The notes below the pieces were generated by a model. It saw nothing but the letters and a program-made list of their open reading frames with translations, searched no databases and had not been told where the DNA came from. A DNA stretch of 57,286 nt from Helicobacter marmotae (GTDB lineage: Bacteria; Campylobacterota; Campylobacteria; Campylobacterales; Helicobacteraceae), in the NCBI RefSeq assembly GCF_003364255.1, contig NZ_NXLR01000013.1:1-57286 (forward strand). Direction: 5' to 3'. Below, piece by piece: positions 35,547 to 44,753 of this stretch. Position 1 is the first letter of the stretch; every line of letters begins with the position of its first letter. The position numbers and the translations under genes are program-made.

Positions 35547-37094
35547 AAACCACCGCCAATACACAAAAGCAAAAAGTGGAATAAGCACTATCCCCACTAC
35601 ACTCAGTAAAAATCCCAAACGCACCATATCCCATGTTTTGATATTCCCTTTTGCGAACACAATAGCATTAGGCGGCGTAGATATGGGAATCATAAATGAA
35701 AAACTCGCACATATCGTAATAGCAAGCATCGTCATAGTAGGCTCATTCCCGCTAAGGAATGATTGCGTAGCGGTATAGATAATAGGGAGCAAGATAGCAA
35801 TAAGTGCGGTCGTGCTTAAAAAGCTCGTAGCAATCATCGCACAAATGCAAGCCAAGAATAAAAAGATAAAAAATGGCAAATGTTCAAAATTCTTAAAATA
35901 CCCCTCAAATACCCCGCCAAGTTCAGATTGTGAAAATGCTGCAGCAATGCAAAAACCCGCACCAAATAAAAAGATAAGTTCATAAGGGATTGATTTAGAA
36001 TCATCCCAATCCAAAAAGCCAATTTTAGGCACAAACATCAAAAGCCCAAATGCAAGCAAAATCACATTTTCATTTAAACCCAATCCATTATAAAAAGGCT
36101 TAATAGGAGAGTTGATAAAGAGCAAAACAAGGAGCACAACGATAAAAAAGAGCAAACGTTTGTGCGCAGACGTAAGCTCTACATGCTCAAAGCTATCAAG
36201 CTCCAATTCGCTTTCCCCTACCTTATAAGAGAGAATATAAATCATCGCACAAAGCATAAGGCAAGTAAGCGGAGTCATCATAAAAATCCATGTCGTAAAG
36301 CTAATGCCCTCCAATCCAAGCTCTTCTAAATATCCTAAAAATATCAAATTGGGCGGAGAGCCAATAGGCGTAGTGATCCCGCTAATACTCGCCCCAAAAG
36401 CCACAGCAAGCAAAAAGCGCATTTTTAGCGCATAATCTTGGCTTACAGAGAGGGCGATAGGGAGGAGCAAAATAGCTGTTGTGGAGTTTGAGAGAGCCGT
36501 GCCTAGCACACAGGCAGCAAGCCCAAGTGCAGATATAATGCCCTTTGGCGTCTTAGGGAAAAGCCCTAAAAACTTGCTTGCTATGACTTTATGCAAGCCT
36601 ATTTTTTCTGTCGCTGTAGCAAGCATAAACCCACCCAAAAAGAGATACACGATAGGATTGGCATAATTAGCAGTAGCACTTTTAGTATCAAGAATCCCAA
36701 AACTTGGGAAAAGGATAATGGGTAGCAAAGAGACTACTCCTAAAGGGAGGGCTTTGTTTGTCCAAAGGGTAACAAGCAGGGCAATAATCCCCAAAAGCGC
36801 TGATACCTTAAAAGAAGCATCAAGGTAAAAAATCGCCAGCAATGCCGCAATTAAGCCAAAGATGAGAGCTACTAATATGCCAATGATAGTCTCATAGGTG
36901 ATACTTTTTTTCTTCACGCCTTGTGTGAAATGTGTATAGATTCTATGTGCTTTTGCTCTCCTATATGCCCTTGCGTGAATATTTTTATGTGCTCTTACTT
37001 GCGTGTTTTCATACGTGCTTTTATGTAGATTTTTATGCGTATCGCTACCTTGCTCAATATTGCTTTGTGAATCTTGCTGAATTTTACTTGCCAC
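35538..37094 (-). CDS. DASS (SLC13) family anion/dicarboxylate transporter
   Basis: Sodium- or proton-coupled carboxylate transporter, 518 residues with about 12-13 hydrophobic segments. Family motifs are SNSTTAILLLPIALSVS, ASISGITTPIGSPPNLIFLGY (the SNT-type signature) and, in the second half, FLSTTALIAILLP followed by MIPISTPPNAIVFAKG. The GTG start at 37094 has AAAGGA five bases upstream. About 65 hydrophilic, basic residues precede the first membrane segment, rich in His, Lys and Thr and unusual for the family. The substrate (citrate, succinate, malate or similar) is unknown. Transcribed from a TGCTATAAT promoter at 37143-37148. Confidence 0.9.
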   Translation of the reverse strand: MASKIQQDSQSNIEQGSDTHKNLHKSTYENTQVRAHKNIHARAYRRAKAHRIYTHFTQGVKKKSITYETIIGILVALIFGLIAALLAIFYLDASFKVSALLGIIALLVTLWTNKALPLGVVSLLPIILFPSFGILDTKSATANYANPIVYLFLGGFMLATATEKIGLHKVIASKFLGLFPKTPKGIISALGLAACVLGTALSNSTTAILLLPIALSVSQDYALKMRFLLAVAFGASISGITTPIGSPPNLIFLGYLEELGLEGISFTTWIFMMTPLTCLMLCAMIYILSYKVGESELELDSFEHVELTSAHKRLLFFIVVLLVLLFINSPIKPFYNGLGLNENVILLAFGLLMFVPKIGFLDWDDSKSIPYELIFLFGAGFCIAAAFSQSELGGVFEGYFKNFEHLPFFIFLFLACICAMIATSFLSTTALIAILLPIIYTATQSFLSGNEPTMTMLAITICASFSFMIPISTPPNAIVFAKGNIKTWDMVRLGFLLSVVGIVLIPLFAFVYWRWFLG

Positions 37095-37142
37095 ATATAT
37101 CCTTTAAGTTGTTGTTTTATGGGGGAATGCCTAAAAGTGCGG

Positions 37143-37148
37143 ATTATA
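37143..37148 (-). promoter_or_regulatory. -10 box for the DASS transporter
   Basis: Minus-strand TATAAT within TGCTATAAT, about 49 bases before the GTG start. Extended -10 form as for rnpB. Confidence 0.6.
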
Positions 37149-37176
37149 GCATAATTCTCAAATAAAGCCTATTTTA

Positions 37177-37199
37177 ATACATATACCCCCTATATGTAT
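37177..37199. promoter_or_regulatory. 23-bp perfect dyad upstream of the P-type ATPase gene
   Basis: ATACATATA (37177-37185) and TATATGTAT (37191-37199) are exact reverse complements separated by CCCCC. The site lies 57 bases before the ATPase start and 82 bases from the divergent transporter start, a natural place for an operator of a metal-responsive repressor or activator. The regulator is not known and none is adjacent. Confidence 0.5.
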
Positions 37200-37256
37200 A
37201 TTTACAAATTTCTGCCATAATCGCCCATTATTTTTAAATCAAACGGGGAGGTCCCC

Positions 37257-39203
37257 ATGGAAAAACAAACAATAGAAAAAGCACAAAATGAGAAAGCACA
37301 AACTCAAGATGACCTTACTTGCTCATGCTGTGAAGATCATACTCACTCACATAAACACGAACTCACTTTTATCCTCACACTTATAGGGGTATTTGCCCTC
37401 TGTATGCTTGCGCTCCATATAGAATCTTTTGCAAATATAAGCTTTGTACCTTTGCTTGTATATTTCATACTCTTTATGATTTATATTTTAGCAGGCAAGC
37501 CTATATTCTCTGCTTTTTGGGAAAATTGTAAAAACAAAATCTTCTTTGATGAGCACACACTCATGCTCTTTGCCACTCTTGCAGCATGGTGTATTGGCGA
37601 GGTAAGTGAAGCTGTGGCTGTGCTGCTTTTTTTTCGCGTGGGAGAGTTTTTAGAATCTCGTGCTATAGCCAAGTCTAAAGATTCTATTAGCGCACTTGTG
37701 CAGATTATGCCTGATATTGCACATAAAAAAGTGCATAATAGCTTTATAGATACCCATCCCCAATCCTTGCAAATAGGCGATATTTTACTTATCAAAGTAG
37801 GGGAAAAAATCCCCACAGATAGCAAAATCCTTAAGGGCAAAAGCTATATTGATATGCACTCAATTAATGGTGAAAGCCGCCCTGTGGGTGTAAAAGAGGG
37901 GGATAGCATTATGGCTGGGGCAATCAATACAACTGCTGTGCTAGAAGTACGTGTAGAGGGACGTTTTGAAGATTCACATATTGCTAAAATTGCCAAACTC
38001 ACACAACTTGCAGGCAAAAATAAAGCCAAAAGCCAAAAAATCATCACATCATTTGCGCGCATTTACACGCCTATTATTTTTATCATTGCTCTATGCGTAG
38101 CCATTATCCCCCCGCTTTTTAATGGGGAATGGCATGAGTGGATATATCGCGCACTTGTAGTAATGATGATAAGCTGCCCATGTGCGCTTGTAATCGCCGT
38201 ACCTCTAGGGTATTTTGCCTCTATGGGGAGAGCAAGCAAAGAGGGCGTGCTTTGCAAGGGTTCAATTTATTTAGAGAGTTTAGCAAATGTAAAAAACATC
38301 ATTTTTGATAAAACAGGCACACTCACTTATGGCACATTTGAGATACTTCAATATGCTCCTACACAAGGTTACACAGACCAAAGCCTTTTAACGCTTGCCT
38401 GCATTGCTGAGCAAAACTCAAACCACCCTATCGCCACCTGCATAGCCAAGCACACAAAGCCTATGCAAATAAATATCCTCTCCTATGAAGAAATAGGAGG
38501 CAAGGGAGTGAGAGTTATATGCGATAAGGGCGAGATACTCGCGGGCAATGCCGCACTTTTAGGAGCATATCATATTGATTTTACGCCCATAGACACCCCC
38601 CATAGCATTGTCTATATTGCCCATAATGGTAATTATGCAGGGCATATCCTTATAGGAGATAAACTCAAAGCAGATGCAAAAGAATCTTTACAAGCCCTAA
38701 AAGATTGCGGTATCAAGCACTTTGCCATTCTTAGCGGGGACAATCAAGCCAATGTAGATACAATCGCCAAAGCATTAAATATCACCCACGCTTATGGCAA
38801 TCTCCTCCCTGCCCAGAAAGAAGAAAAGCTAAAAGTCCTTATGCAGCAATGGCAAGGTAAAAGCGCGTTTGTGGGCGATGGCATTAATGATAGCATTGTG
38901 CTTAAAGCAAGTGATGTGGGTATAAGTATCAACACAGGGGAGAGAAGTAATGACATTAGCAAAGAGAGTGCAGATATTATCTTAAGTCATCAAAGTTTGC
39001 AAACCCTTGTGCAGGCTTATAAAATCGCACTTTTTGCACGCAAAATTACATGGCAGAATATCTCATTTGCACTCCTTAGTAAGCTTGTGCTTATAGTCTT
39101 AGGCATTATGGGCATTGCCAATATGTGGCTTGCCGTATTTGGCGATGTAGGCGTAGCTCTTTTGGCATTACTCAATGCCATGCGCCCTGTGCATAAGGCA
39201 TAA
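37257..39203 (+). CDS. Heavy-metal P1B-type ATPase (Zn/Cd/Co exporter, CadA/ZntA-like)
   Basis: Inner-membrane metal exporter, 648 residues. The transmembrane metal site is SCPCAL (C307, C309). The phosphorylation site is D351 in FDKTGTL, with NSNHPIA (equivalent of the HP locus), GDGINDSIVL and the C-terminal helices following. The CPC motif with downstream K and D points to zinc/cadmium rather than copper. There is no canonical N-terminal HMA domain; instead residues 20-34 hold a Cys/His cluster (TCSCCEDHTHSHKH) that could bind metal. GGGGAGG lies five bases before the ATG and can pair with the following TCCCC. A 23-bp dyad stands upstream. Confidence 0.93.
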   Translation: MEKQTIEKAQNEKAQTQDDLTCSCCEDHTHSHKHELTFILTLIGVFALCMLALHIESFANISFVPLLVYFILFMIYILAGKPIFSAFWENCKNKIFFDEHTLMLFATLAAWCIGEVSEAVAVLLFFRVGEFLESRAIAKSKDSISALVQIMPDIAHKKVHNSFIDTHPQSLQIGDILLIKVGEKIPTDSKILKGKSYIDMHSINGESRPVGVKEGDSIMAGAINTTAVLEVRVEGRFEDSHIAKIAKLTQLAGKNKAKSQKIITSFARIYTPIIFIIALCVAIIPPLFNGEWHEWIYRALVVMMISCPCALVIAVPLGYFASMGRASKEGVLCKGSIYLESLANVKNIIFDKTGTLTYGTFEILQYAPTQGYTDQSLLTLACIAEQNSNHPIATCIAKHTKPMQINILSYEEIGGKGVRVICDKGEILAGNAALLGAYHIDFTPIDTPHSIVYIAHNGNYAGHILIGDKLKADAKESLQALKDCGIKHFAILSGDNQANVDTIAKALNITHAYGNLLPAQKEEKLKVLMQQWQGKSAFVGDGINDSIVLKASDVGISINTGERSNDISKESADIILSHQSLQTLVQAYKIALFARKITWQNISFALLSKLVLIVLGIMGIANMWLAVFGDVGVALLALLNAMRPVHKA

Positions 39204-39209
39204 TTTAGT

Positions 39210-39590
39210 TTGTCATATCTTAAGCGCAGCCGAAGAATTGCTATTAGCATTACTAGAAACTCTACCCCTCTTATCATATCTTTACCCCTGCAAGGGGTGA
39301 ATAATTGCTTTTAACAACTAGCGATTCTTGAAGGGATTCTTCGCCTCCGCTCACGCCCGCCCCCAAGAGCTGATAAAATAATTTCCTTTGCAGGTCTTTA
39401 TTATGTGTGGGTTTTCCTTGCGGGTAGCGAAGTTTGTTATGTTTTTGGCGAAGCCGAAGAATTCACGTGGGCTTTCTAGTAGGTTTTGAGAGAGATTCTT
39501 CACCCCCTAGCGGGGACAAAGATATGACAAAAATGAAGATTCACTAGTCGTTAAAAGGAGATTCCCCTTTGCAAATGCTAAAGGGGAGAA
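39210..39590. repeat. Dispersed-repeat island
   Basis: The 390-base gap after the P-type ATPase carries several copies of the repeat core: GCCGAAGAATTGC (39228), GGGATTCTTCGCCTCCGC (39336), GCGAAGCCGAAGAATTC (39440) and GAGAGATTCTTCACC (39489), with GATATGACAAA near 39520. No gene or RNA was recognised. Confidence 0.65.
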
Positions 39591-39593
39591 GCA

Positions 39594-41243
39594 TTAATGC
39601 GCCACAGCCTCGCTTGCACCAATGCCTGTTTTTGCCCTAAAATCAAAGGCTTCAAAATTCTCTCTATCAAGCTTAGCCCTTTTACTCTTGTCTGTAATGG
39701 AAAAAAACCATAACAAAAAGAAAGTAAGAGGAATTGAAAAAATAGCAGGGTGATCATAGGGGAAAATGGCATGCTCAAAGCCAAAAGTTTTTACCCACAT
39801 ACTCGGGCTTAAAATCACAAAACTTATAACAGCTATAAGCCCCAATAATCCTCCTATAAAAACCCCTCTGGTGGTGAGATTTTTCCAATATATGCAAAGC
39901 AAAATGATAGGGAAATTCACACTTCCTGCTATACCAAAGATAAGCCCAACCATAAAGGCTACATTTTGATTCTCAAACACAAAGCCCAAGAGAATAGCTA
40001 AAATGCCTAAAATTATAGTAGCTACCCTGCTTACTCTCATTTGTGTTTTCTCATCTGCCTTGCCATTTTTAAATGTGTGAGTGTATAAATCATGTGCGAT
40101 TGCACCAGCCCCGCTTATGCACAAGCCCGATACCACAGCTAAAATCGTAGCAAAGGCAACAGCAGAGATAAACCCAAGCAAGATATTCCCTCCTAAAATT
40201 TCAGCAAGTATGATAACCACCATATTAGAAGCCCCATTAAAGTTCCCACTCGCATCTATATATCTTGTATCAGCTAACACAAAGGCTATGGCTCCAAATC
40301 CCAAAATAAACATGAGGATAAAAAAATAGGCGATAAATACCGTAGCCCAAAATGCTGATTTTCGTGCTTCTTTAGAATCTTTAACCGTGAAAAATCTCAT
40401 TAAAATATGAGGTAAGCCCGCTGTGCCAAAAGTAACTGCAAGCCCTAGAGAAAATGTAGCGATAGGGTCTTTAAAGAACACACCCGCTTTCATTATGGCT
40501 TCGCCTTTAGCGTGATTAGCTATAGCTTGATTAAAATAATAGGTAAGATCAAATTTTGATAAATATATGATGATTAAAGCCATTAATGAAGTACCGCCTA
40601 AAAGCAAGGAGGCTTTGATAATTTGCACCCAAGTCGTTGCGTGCATACCTCCAAAAATAACATAAATCATCATCAAAATCCCTACTAACACAACAGCCAA
40701 CGCATAAGGCAAGCCAAATAGCGTTTGTATCAACTGCCCAGCCCCGACCATTTGGGCTATCAAATATAAAATGACGATACATAAAGTGCTTAGGGCTGCC
40801 ACTATGCGAATAGGCTTTTCTTCTAATCTTAAAGCAATCACATCAGCAAAGGTAAATTTCCCTAAATTTCTTAATCTCTCCGCGATTAAAAAAAGTATTA
40901 TAGGCCACGCTATAGTCCAGCCAACAGGGTAGATAAGCGCATCAAAACCATAAGAAAAAATCAAAGCACTAAGTCCCAAAAAGGCAGCCGCACTCATATA
41001 ATCTCCAGAGATGGCAAGCCCATTTTGAAAGCCCGTGATATTTCCACCCGCTGTGAAAAAGCTCTCCGCAGATTGAGTCTTTTTAGAACAAAAATACGTA
41101 ATAACAAGTGTCGCTATAACAAATAAAGCAAACATCGCTACCGCTGGGGCATTAAAAGCACTTTTTGCAACTTCGCCCTCAGCATCAAAGGCAGCAGCAA
41201 GCATAAAAGATTGGCAAAACAAAAAACTAAGTAATATTTTCAT
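39594..41243 (-). CDS. actP: Cation/acetate symporter ActP (SSS family)
   Basis: Sodium:solute symporter for acetate and related short carboxylates such as propionate, 549 residues with about 13 membrane segments after an N-terminal signal-like helix. Typical segments are SAESFFTAGGNITGFQNGLAI, GDYMSAAAFLG, FADVIALRL, GTAGLPHILMRFFTVKDSKEAR and ISGAGAIAHDLYTH. It overlaps the DUF485 gene upstream by 17 bases, the standard yjcH-actP arrangement. The propionate operon 0.9 kb away makes propionate a plausible substrate (inference). Confidence 0.93.
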   Translation of the reverse strand: MKILLSFLFCQSFMLAAAFDAEGEVAKSAFNAPAVAMFALFVIATLVITYFCSKKTQSAESFFTAGGNITGFQNGLAISGDYMSAAAFLGLSALIFSYGFDALIYPVGWTIAWPIILFLIAERLRNLGKFTFADVIALRLEEKPIRIVAALSTLCIVILYLIAQMVGAGQLIQTLFGLPYALAVVLVGILMMIYVIFGGMHATTWVQIIKASLLLGGTSLMALIIIYLSKFDLTYYFNQAIANHAKGEAIMKAGVFFKDPIATFSLGLAVTFGTAGLPHILMRFFTVKDSKEARKSAFWATVFIAYFFILMFILGFGAIAFVLADTRYIDASGNFNGASNMVVIILAEILGGNILLGFISAVAFATILAVVSGLCISGAGAIAHDLYTHTFKNGKADEKTQMRVSRVATIILGILAILLGFVFENQNVAFMVGLIFGIAGSVNFPIILLCIYWKNLTTRGVFIGGLLGLIAVISFVILSPSMWVKTFGFEHAIFPYDHPAIFSIPLTFFLLWFFSITDKSKRAKLDRENFEAFDFRAKTGIGASEAVAH

Positions 41244-41595
41244 TTCCTTCCTCCTTGATGAGTTGGGTTTGTCTCATTTTTTTAATAATTTCTTCTTCCT
41301 TTTTGTCTAAAAACACATTCACAACAAAGCTATATACATACGTGCCAAGCACTCCTAATAAAATAGAGCATAGTCCAAAAACTATCCCTAAAGTAACAGG
41401 CGAATCTCCAATTTGCAAAGCTAAAAAATCAGGGGTAAAACCTGTGAGAATTAAAAAACTAAAATAACAGCCCAAAATAATTATGGTTAAAACCAAGCAA
41501 AAACGCATTTTAAAGCGATAAAAATCTTCAAATTCTTTAAAAACCATTCTTTGCTCTTCATTAATTGGTTCGCAATAAGCCTTTTTACATACCAT
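41227..41595 (-). CDS. DUF485 (YjcH-like) membrane protein
   Basis: A 122-residue protein with two membrane segments (about 32-52 and 70-95) and flanking charged tails, including MVFKEFEDFYRFKMRFCLVLTII at the start of the domain. DUF485 proteins are almost always encoded just upstream of ActP and are thought to assist the symporter. AAAGGAGG precedes the ATG at 41595. The gap upstream (41596-41740) is AT-rich with no clear -10 box. Confidence 0.85.
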   Translation of the reverse strand: MVCKKAYCEPINEEQRMVFKEFEDFYRFKMRFCLVLTIIILGCYFSFLILTGFTPDFLALQIGDSPVTLGIVFGLCSILLGVLGTYVYSFVVNVFLDKKEEEIIKKMRQTQLIKEEGNENIT

Positions 41596-41739
41596 CTTTT
41601 CCTCCTTTATTTTATTTGCATTGAGCCTATTTTAAGGCTTTTTTAGTGATAGCAAAACACTAAATTTTAGGCAATACTCACCCTTTTCTTGTAAAAATAT
41701 TTTTAAAATATTCTTTCAAGTAAGGTTGAAAACTGCCAA

Positions 41740-42050
41740 ACTCCTCATCATTCTCTTAAGAGATATTCCGCCCTAAACGCCATCAATATGACAGACTTGG
41801 CTACCTTATAGGGAGTGGGCTTACCCTCTTATAAAAGAAATTAGTTTGCCAGCCCTTGGGGGGGAACACGAAATGGAGGCGAAGAATCTCTTCGCAAATC
41901 CACTAGTGAATCGCAATCCTATTGGCATCACGAGGGAATGGTAATGACCGAAGAATTGCTATAGGCGATGAGTGATTCCCTTAGAGATTCTTCAGGTCGA
42001 TTCTCTGCCCGCCCGCAAAAGGAAACAAGAACAACACTAGCCATTCATTC
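41740..42050. repeat. Dispersed-repeat island between prpD and the actP operon
   Basis: Worn copies of the repeat core are seen: GAGATATTCCGCC (41760), GGGGGAACACGAAATGGAGG then GAAGAATCTCTTCG (about 41860-41895), GACCGAAGAATTGC (41947) and GAGATTCTTCAGG (41984). The gap separates the propionate genes from the symporter genes, so they are probably separate transcripts. Nothing else was recognised. Confidence 0.6.
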
Positions 42051-42117
42051 AAACCATCCACCCTTATATGCCAATATAAGGCTCACAAAGAGCCTTATAG
42101 CTCTCCTCAAAAACCCT

Positions 42118-43575
42118 TTAGCCTAGCCAAAATAAATCACTAAATGTATGGAAAGGTGTATTTTCTAAAGTCTTTTGATTAGAGCATAGCTCTTGTAAAT
42201 GTGCGCATTTTTTGGGGCTAAGTTTGATGGCGATATTGCGCTTAAATTTCTCTATAAGCACAGGGATACCCTCTTCTCTTCTTCTTTTATGCCCAATGGG
42301 ATATTCTACCTCTATCTTTTGGCTTTTGCTACCATCTTTGTAGAAAATCTGCACGGCATTTGCAATGGAGCGTTTATCAGATTCTAAATATTCTCTTGTG
42401 TAGCGCTCATCAACTTCAACAACCATTTTATCCCTCAAAGCATCAATACGCTTATCTTTGGCTATGCTATCTTCATAATGCTCTGCAGTAAGCTCACCAA
42501 ACACAAGTGGCACAGCGACCATATATTGTATGCAGTGGTCTCTATCGGCTGGGTTTGCTAGCTCGCCTACTTTATTGATGATTCTATGTCCTGATTCTTG
42601 AGTGGTGATAATGATTTTTTCTATATCATCAAGGCGGTTTTTCACTTCATCATGGAGTTTTAAGGCTGCTTCAACGGCAGTTTGTGCGTGGAATTCCGCA
42701 GGGAAGCTGATTTTGAAAAGCACATTTTCCATAACATAGCTGCCAAATTCTTGGGGGATAGTGAGCTTTTGCCCTTTCATTTTCACATCTTCATAACCCC
42801 AGAATTTTGCACTAAGCGCACTAGGATAGCCCATTTCACCACTTAGGGCTTTTAAGGCAAGATTCACTCCTCTACTTGAAGCATCGCCTGCTGCCCAGCT
42901 TTTCCTTGAGCCTGTATTTGGTGCGTGGCGATAAGTCCTTAATGCACCTCCGTCAATAAAGGCATGGCTCACTGCATTGCGCACTTCTTCAAAGTTCCCT
43001 CCAAGCATCACACAAGCTACTGCTGTGCTTGCAATCCTCACAAGCAATACATGGTCTAAGCCCACTTTGTTAAAGCAATTATCAAGGGCAAGCACACCTT
43101 GAATCTCATGGGCTTTAATCATAGCTTTAAGCACATCTTTCACAAGCAATGGTGCTTTACCTTGTGAAAGATTCTTTCTACTCACATAATCAGCCACTGC
43201 CCAAATCGCTCCGAGATTATCGCTAGGGTGTCCCCATTCAGCCGCAAGCCAAGTATCATTAAAGTCAAGCCATCTCACCATAGCCCCTACATTAAATGCC
43301 GCACGTTCAGGCTCTAGCTGATAGCTTGTACCCGGGATTTTCGCCCCCAATGGACGGAACTCCGCCCCCTCCACGACAGGACCTAAAAGCTTTGTACAAG
43401 CTGGAAAATTCAAGGCTAAAAGCCCACAACCTATCGTATCCATAAGGCAATAACGTGCCGTTTCATACGCTAAAGGTGAGTTAATCTCATATTCCAACGC
43501 ATAGCGCGCAATCTTAGTTAAAAGTTCATCAAACTCTGGTCGTTTTGTTTCTAAAATACCCATATCTGCACTCAT
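42118..43575 (-). CDS. prpD: 2-methylcitrate dehydratase PrpD
   Basis: Dehydrates 2-methylcitrate to methylaconitate in the methylcitrate cycle of propionate breakdown. It has 485 residues, the usual length of MmgE/PrpD proteins. Segments include ARYCLMDTIGCGLLAL, PGTSYQLEPERAAFNVGAMVRWLDFNDTW, EWGHPSDNLGAIWAVADYVSR, RKSWAAGDASSRGVNLAL and FPAEFHAQTAVEAAL. AAAGGAGG precedes the ATG; the gap to prpC is 18 bases. No acnD/prpF genes are present, fitting a PrpD-type route in which housekeeping aconitase does the rehydration. Confidence 0.95.
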   Translation of the reverse strand: MSADMGILETKRPEFDELLTKIARYALEYEINSPLAYETARYCLMDTIGCGLLALNFPACTKLLGPVVEGAEFRPLGAKIPGTSYQLEPERAAFNVGAMVRWLDFNDTWLAAEWGHPSDNLGAIWAVADYVSRKNLSQGKAPLLVKDVLKAMIKAHEIQGVLALDNCFNKVGLDHVLLVRIASTAVACVMLGGNFEEVRNAVSHAFIDGGALRTYRHAPNTGSRKSWAAGDASSRGVNLALKALSGEMGYPSALSAKFWGYEDVKMKGQKLTIPQEFGSYVMENVLFKISFPAEFHAQTAVEAALKLHDEVKNRLDDIEKIIITTQESGHRIINKVGELANPADRDHCIQYMVAVPLVFGELTAEHYEDSIAKDKRIDALRDKMVVEVDERYTREYLESDKRSIANAVQIFYKDGSKSQKIEVEYPIGHKRRREEGIPVLIEKFKRNIAIKLSPKKCAHLQELCSNQKTLENTPFHTFSDLFWLG

Positions 43576-43593
43576 TATATCCTCCTTTGTGCA

Positions 43594-44742
43594 TTAACGA
43601 TTTTGCATAGGCACAAATGCCTTATTGTCTGGACCTGTATATTCACTGCTTGGGCGGATAAGCTTGTTATTTGCTCTTTGTTCAAAAATATGAGCCAACC
43701 ACCCCGCTGTGCGTGAAAAGATAAAAATAGGGGTAAAATATGATGTAGGTATGCCCATAAAGTGATACGCTGAAGCACTATAAAAGTCCAAATTAGGGAA
43801 AAGCTTCTTTTGATCCCACATAACTTTTTCTATCGCTTCACTAATAGGATAAAGCCCTTTTGTATCTTTGACATCTTCGCTGAGTTTTTTACTCCATTCT
43901 TTAATAACCACATTGCGTGGGTCGGCTTTCACATACACGCGATGTCCAAAGCCCATAATCTTATCTTTCTTAGCAAGCTTATCTAAAATGCCCTGTGTGG
44001 CTTCCTCTGGAGTGCGATATGCTGCTATAAGCTCCATTGCCGCCTCATTTGCCCCACCATGCAAGGGACCCCTTAATGCTCCAATCGCCCCTGTGATACC
44101 TGAATAAATATCTGACATAGTCGCTGTAATCACCCTAGCAGTGAAAGTACTTGCATTAAACTCATGCTCTGCATAGAGGATTAAACTCACATGCATAGCC
44201 TTTACCCATAGCTCTTTAGGCGCGCTTTGATGAAGGAGGTCTAAGAAATATCCCCCAATAGAATCTTGAGAAGATTCTGTGCCAATCTCCTTGCCACTAT
44301 GATGATAATGATGCCAAAAGCAAAGCGCGGATGGGAAAATACCTAGCAATCTTGTAGCGATTTGTTGTTGCATAGGAAAAGACATTTTCACAATATCATA
44401 TTCTTCTGGCTCTAAACACCCAAGCACAGAGCAAGCTGTGCGCATAATGTCCATAGGGTGCGCATTTTTAGGTAAAAGTTTGAGTGATTCTTTTAGGGCT
44501 TTGGGCAATGCTCTTGCTGCGATAAGCTCCTTTTTGAAAGATTCTAACTCAGCTTTAGTAGGGAGCTTTTCCCTTAAAAGCAAGTATGCCACTTCCTCAA
44601 ACTCACACTCACGAGCTAAGTCATAAATATCATAACCTCTATAATTAAGCCCATGCCCTGTCCCAACGGTACAAATAGCTGACTGCCCAGCACTTACACC
44701 TGCAAGCCCGCCTACTTTTGTATTTTTAATTGCTTCTCCCAT
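43594..44742 (-). CDS. prpC: 2-methylcitrate synthase PrpC
   Basis: Condenses propionyl-CoA with oxaloacetate. A 382-residue citrate-synthase fold of the short PrpC type, with GLAGVSAGQSAICTVG near the N-terminus, YRGYDIYDLA, LYAEHEFNASTFTARV, RGPLHGGANEAAM and the active-site MGFGHRVYVKADPR. AAAGGAG lies before the ATG. It sits between prpB and prpD, which distinguishes it from the housekeeping citrate synthase. Confidence 0.95.
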   Translation of the reverse strand: MGEAIKNTKVGGLAGVSAGQSAICTVGTGHGLNYRGYDIYDLARECEFEEVAYLLLREKLPTKAELESFKKELIAARALPKALKESLKLLPKNAHPMDIMRTACSVLGCLEPEEYDIVKMSFPMQQQIATRLLGIFPSALCFWHHYHHSGKEIGTESSQDSIGGYFLDLLHQSAPKELWVKAMHVSLILYAEHEFNASTFTARVITATMSDIYSGITGAIGALRGPLHGGANEAAMELIAAYRTPEEATQGILDKLAKKDKIMGFGHRVYVKADPRNVVIKEWSKKLSEDVKDTKGLYPISEAIEKVMWDQKKLFPNLDFYSASAYHFMGIPTSYFTPIFIFSRTAGWLAHIFEQRANNKLIRPSSEYTGPDNKAFVPMQNR

Positions 44743-44753
44743 AATTTCTCCTT

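Noticed and set aside
37241-37256. GGGGAGGTCCCC before the ATPase start considered as a ribosome-site switch
   Set aside because: The stem is only four pairs with a four-base loop; too weak to claim as a regulatory fold.
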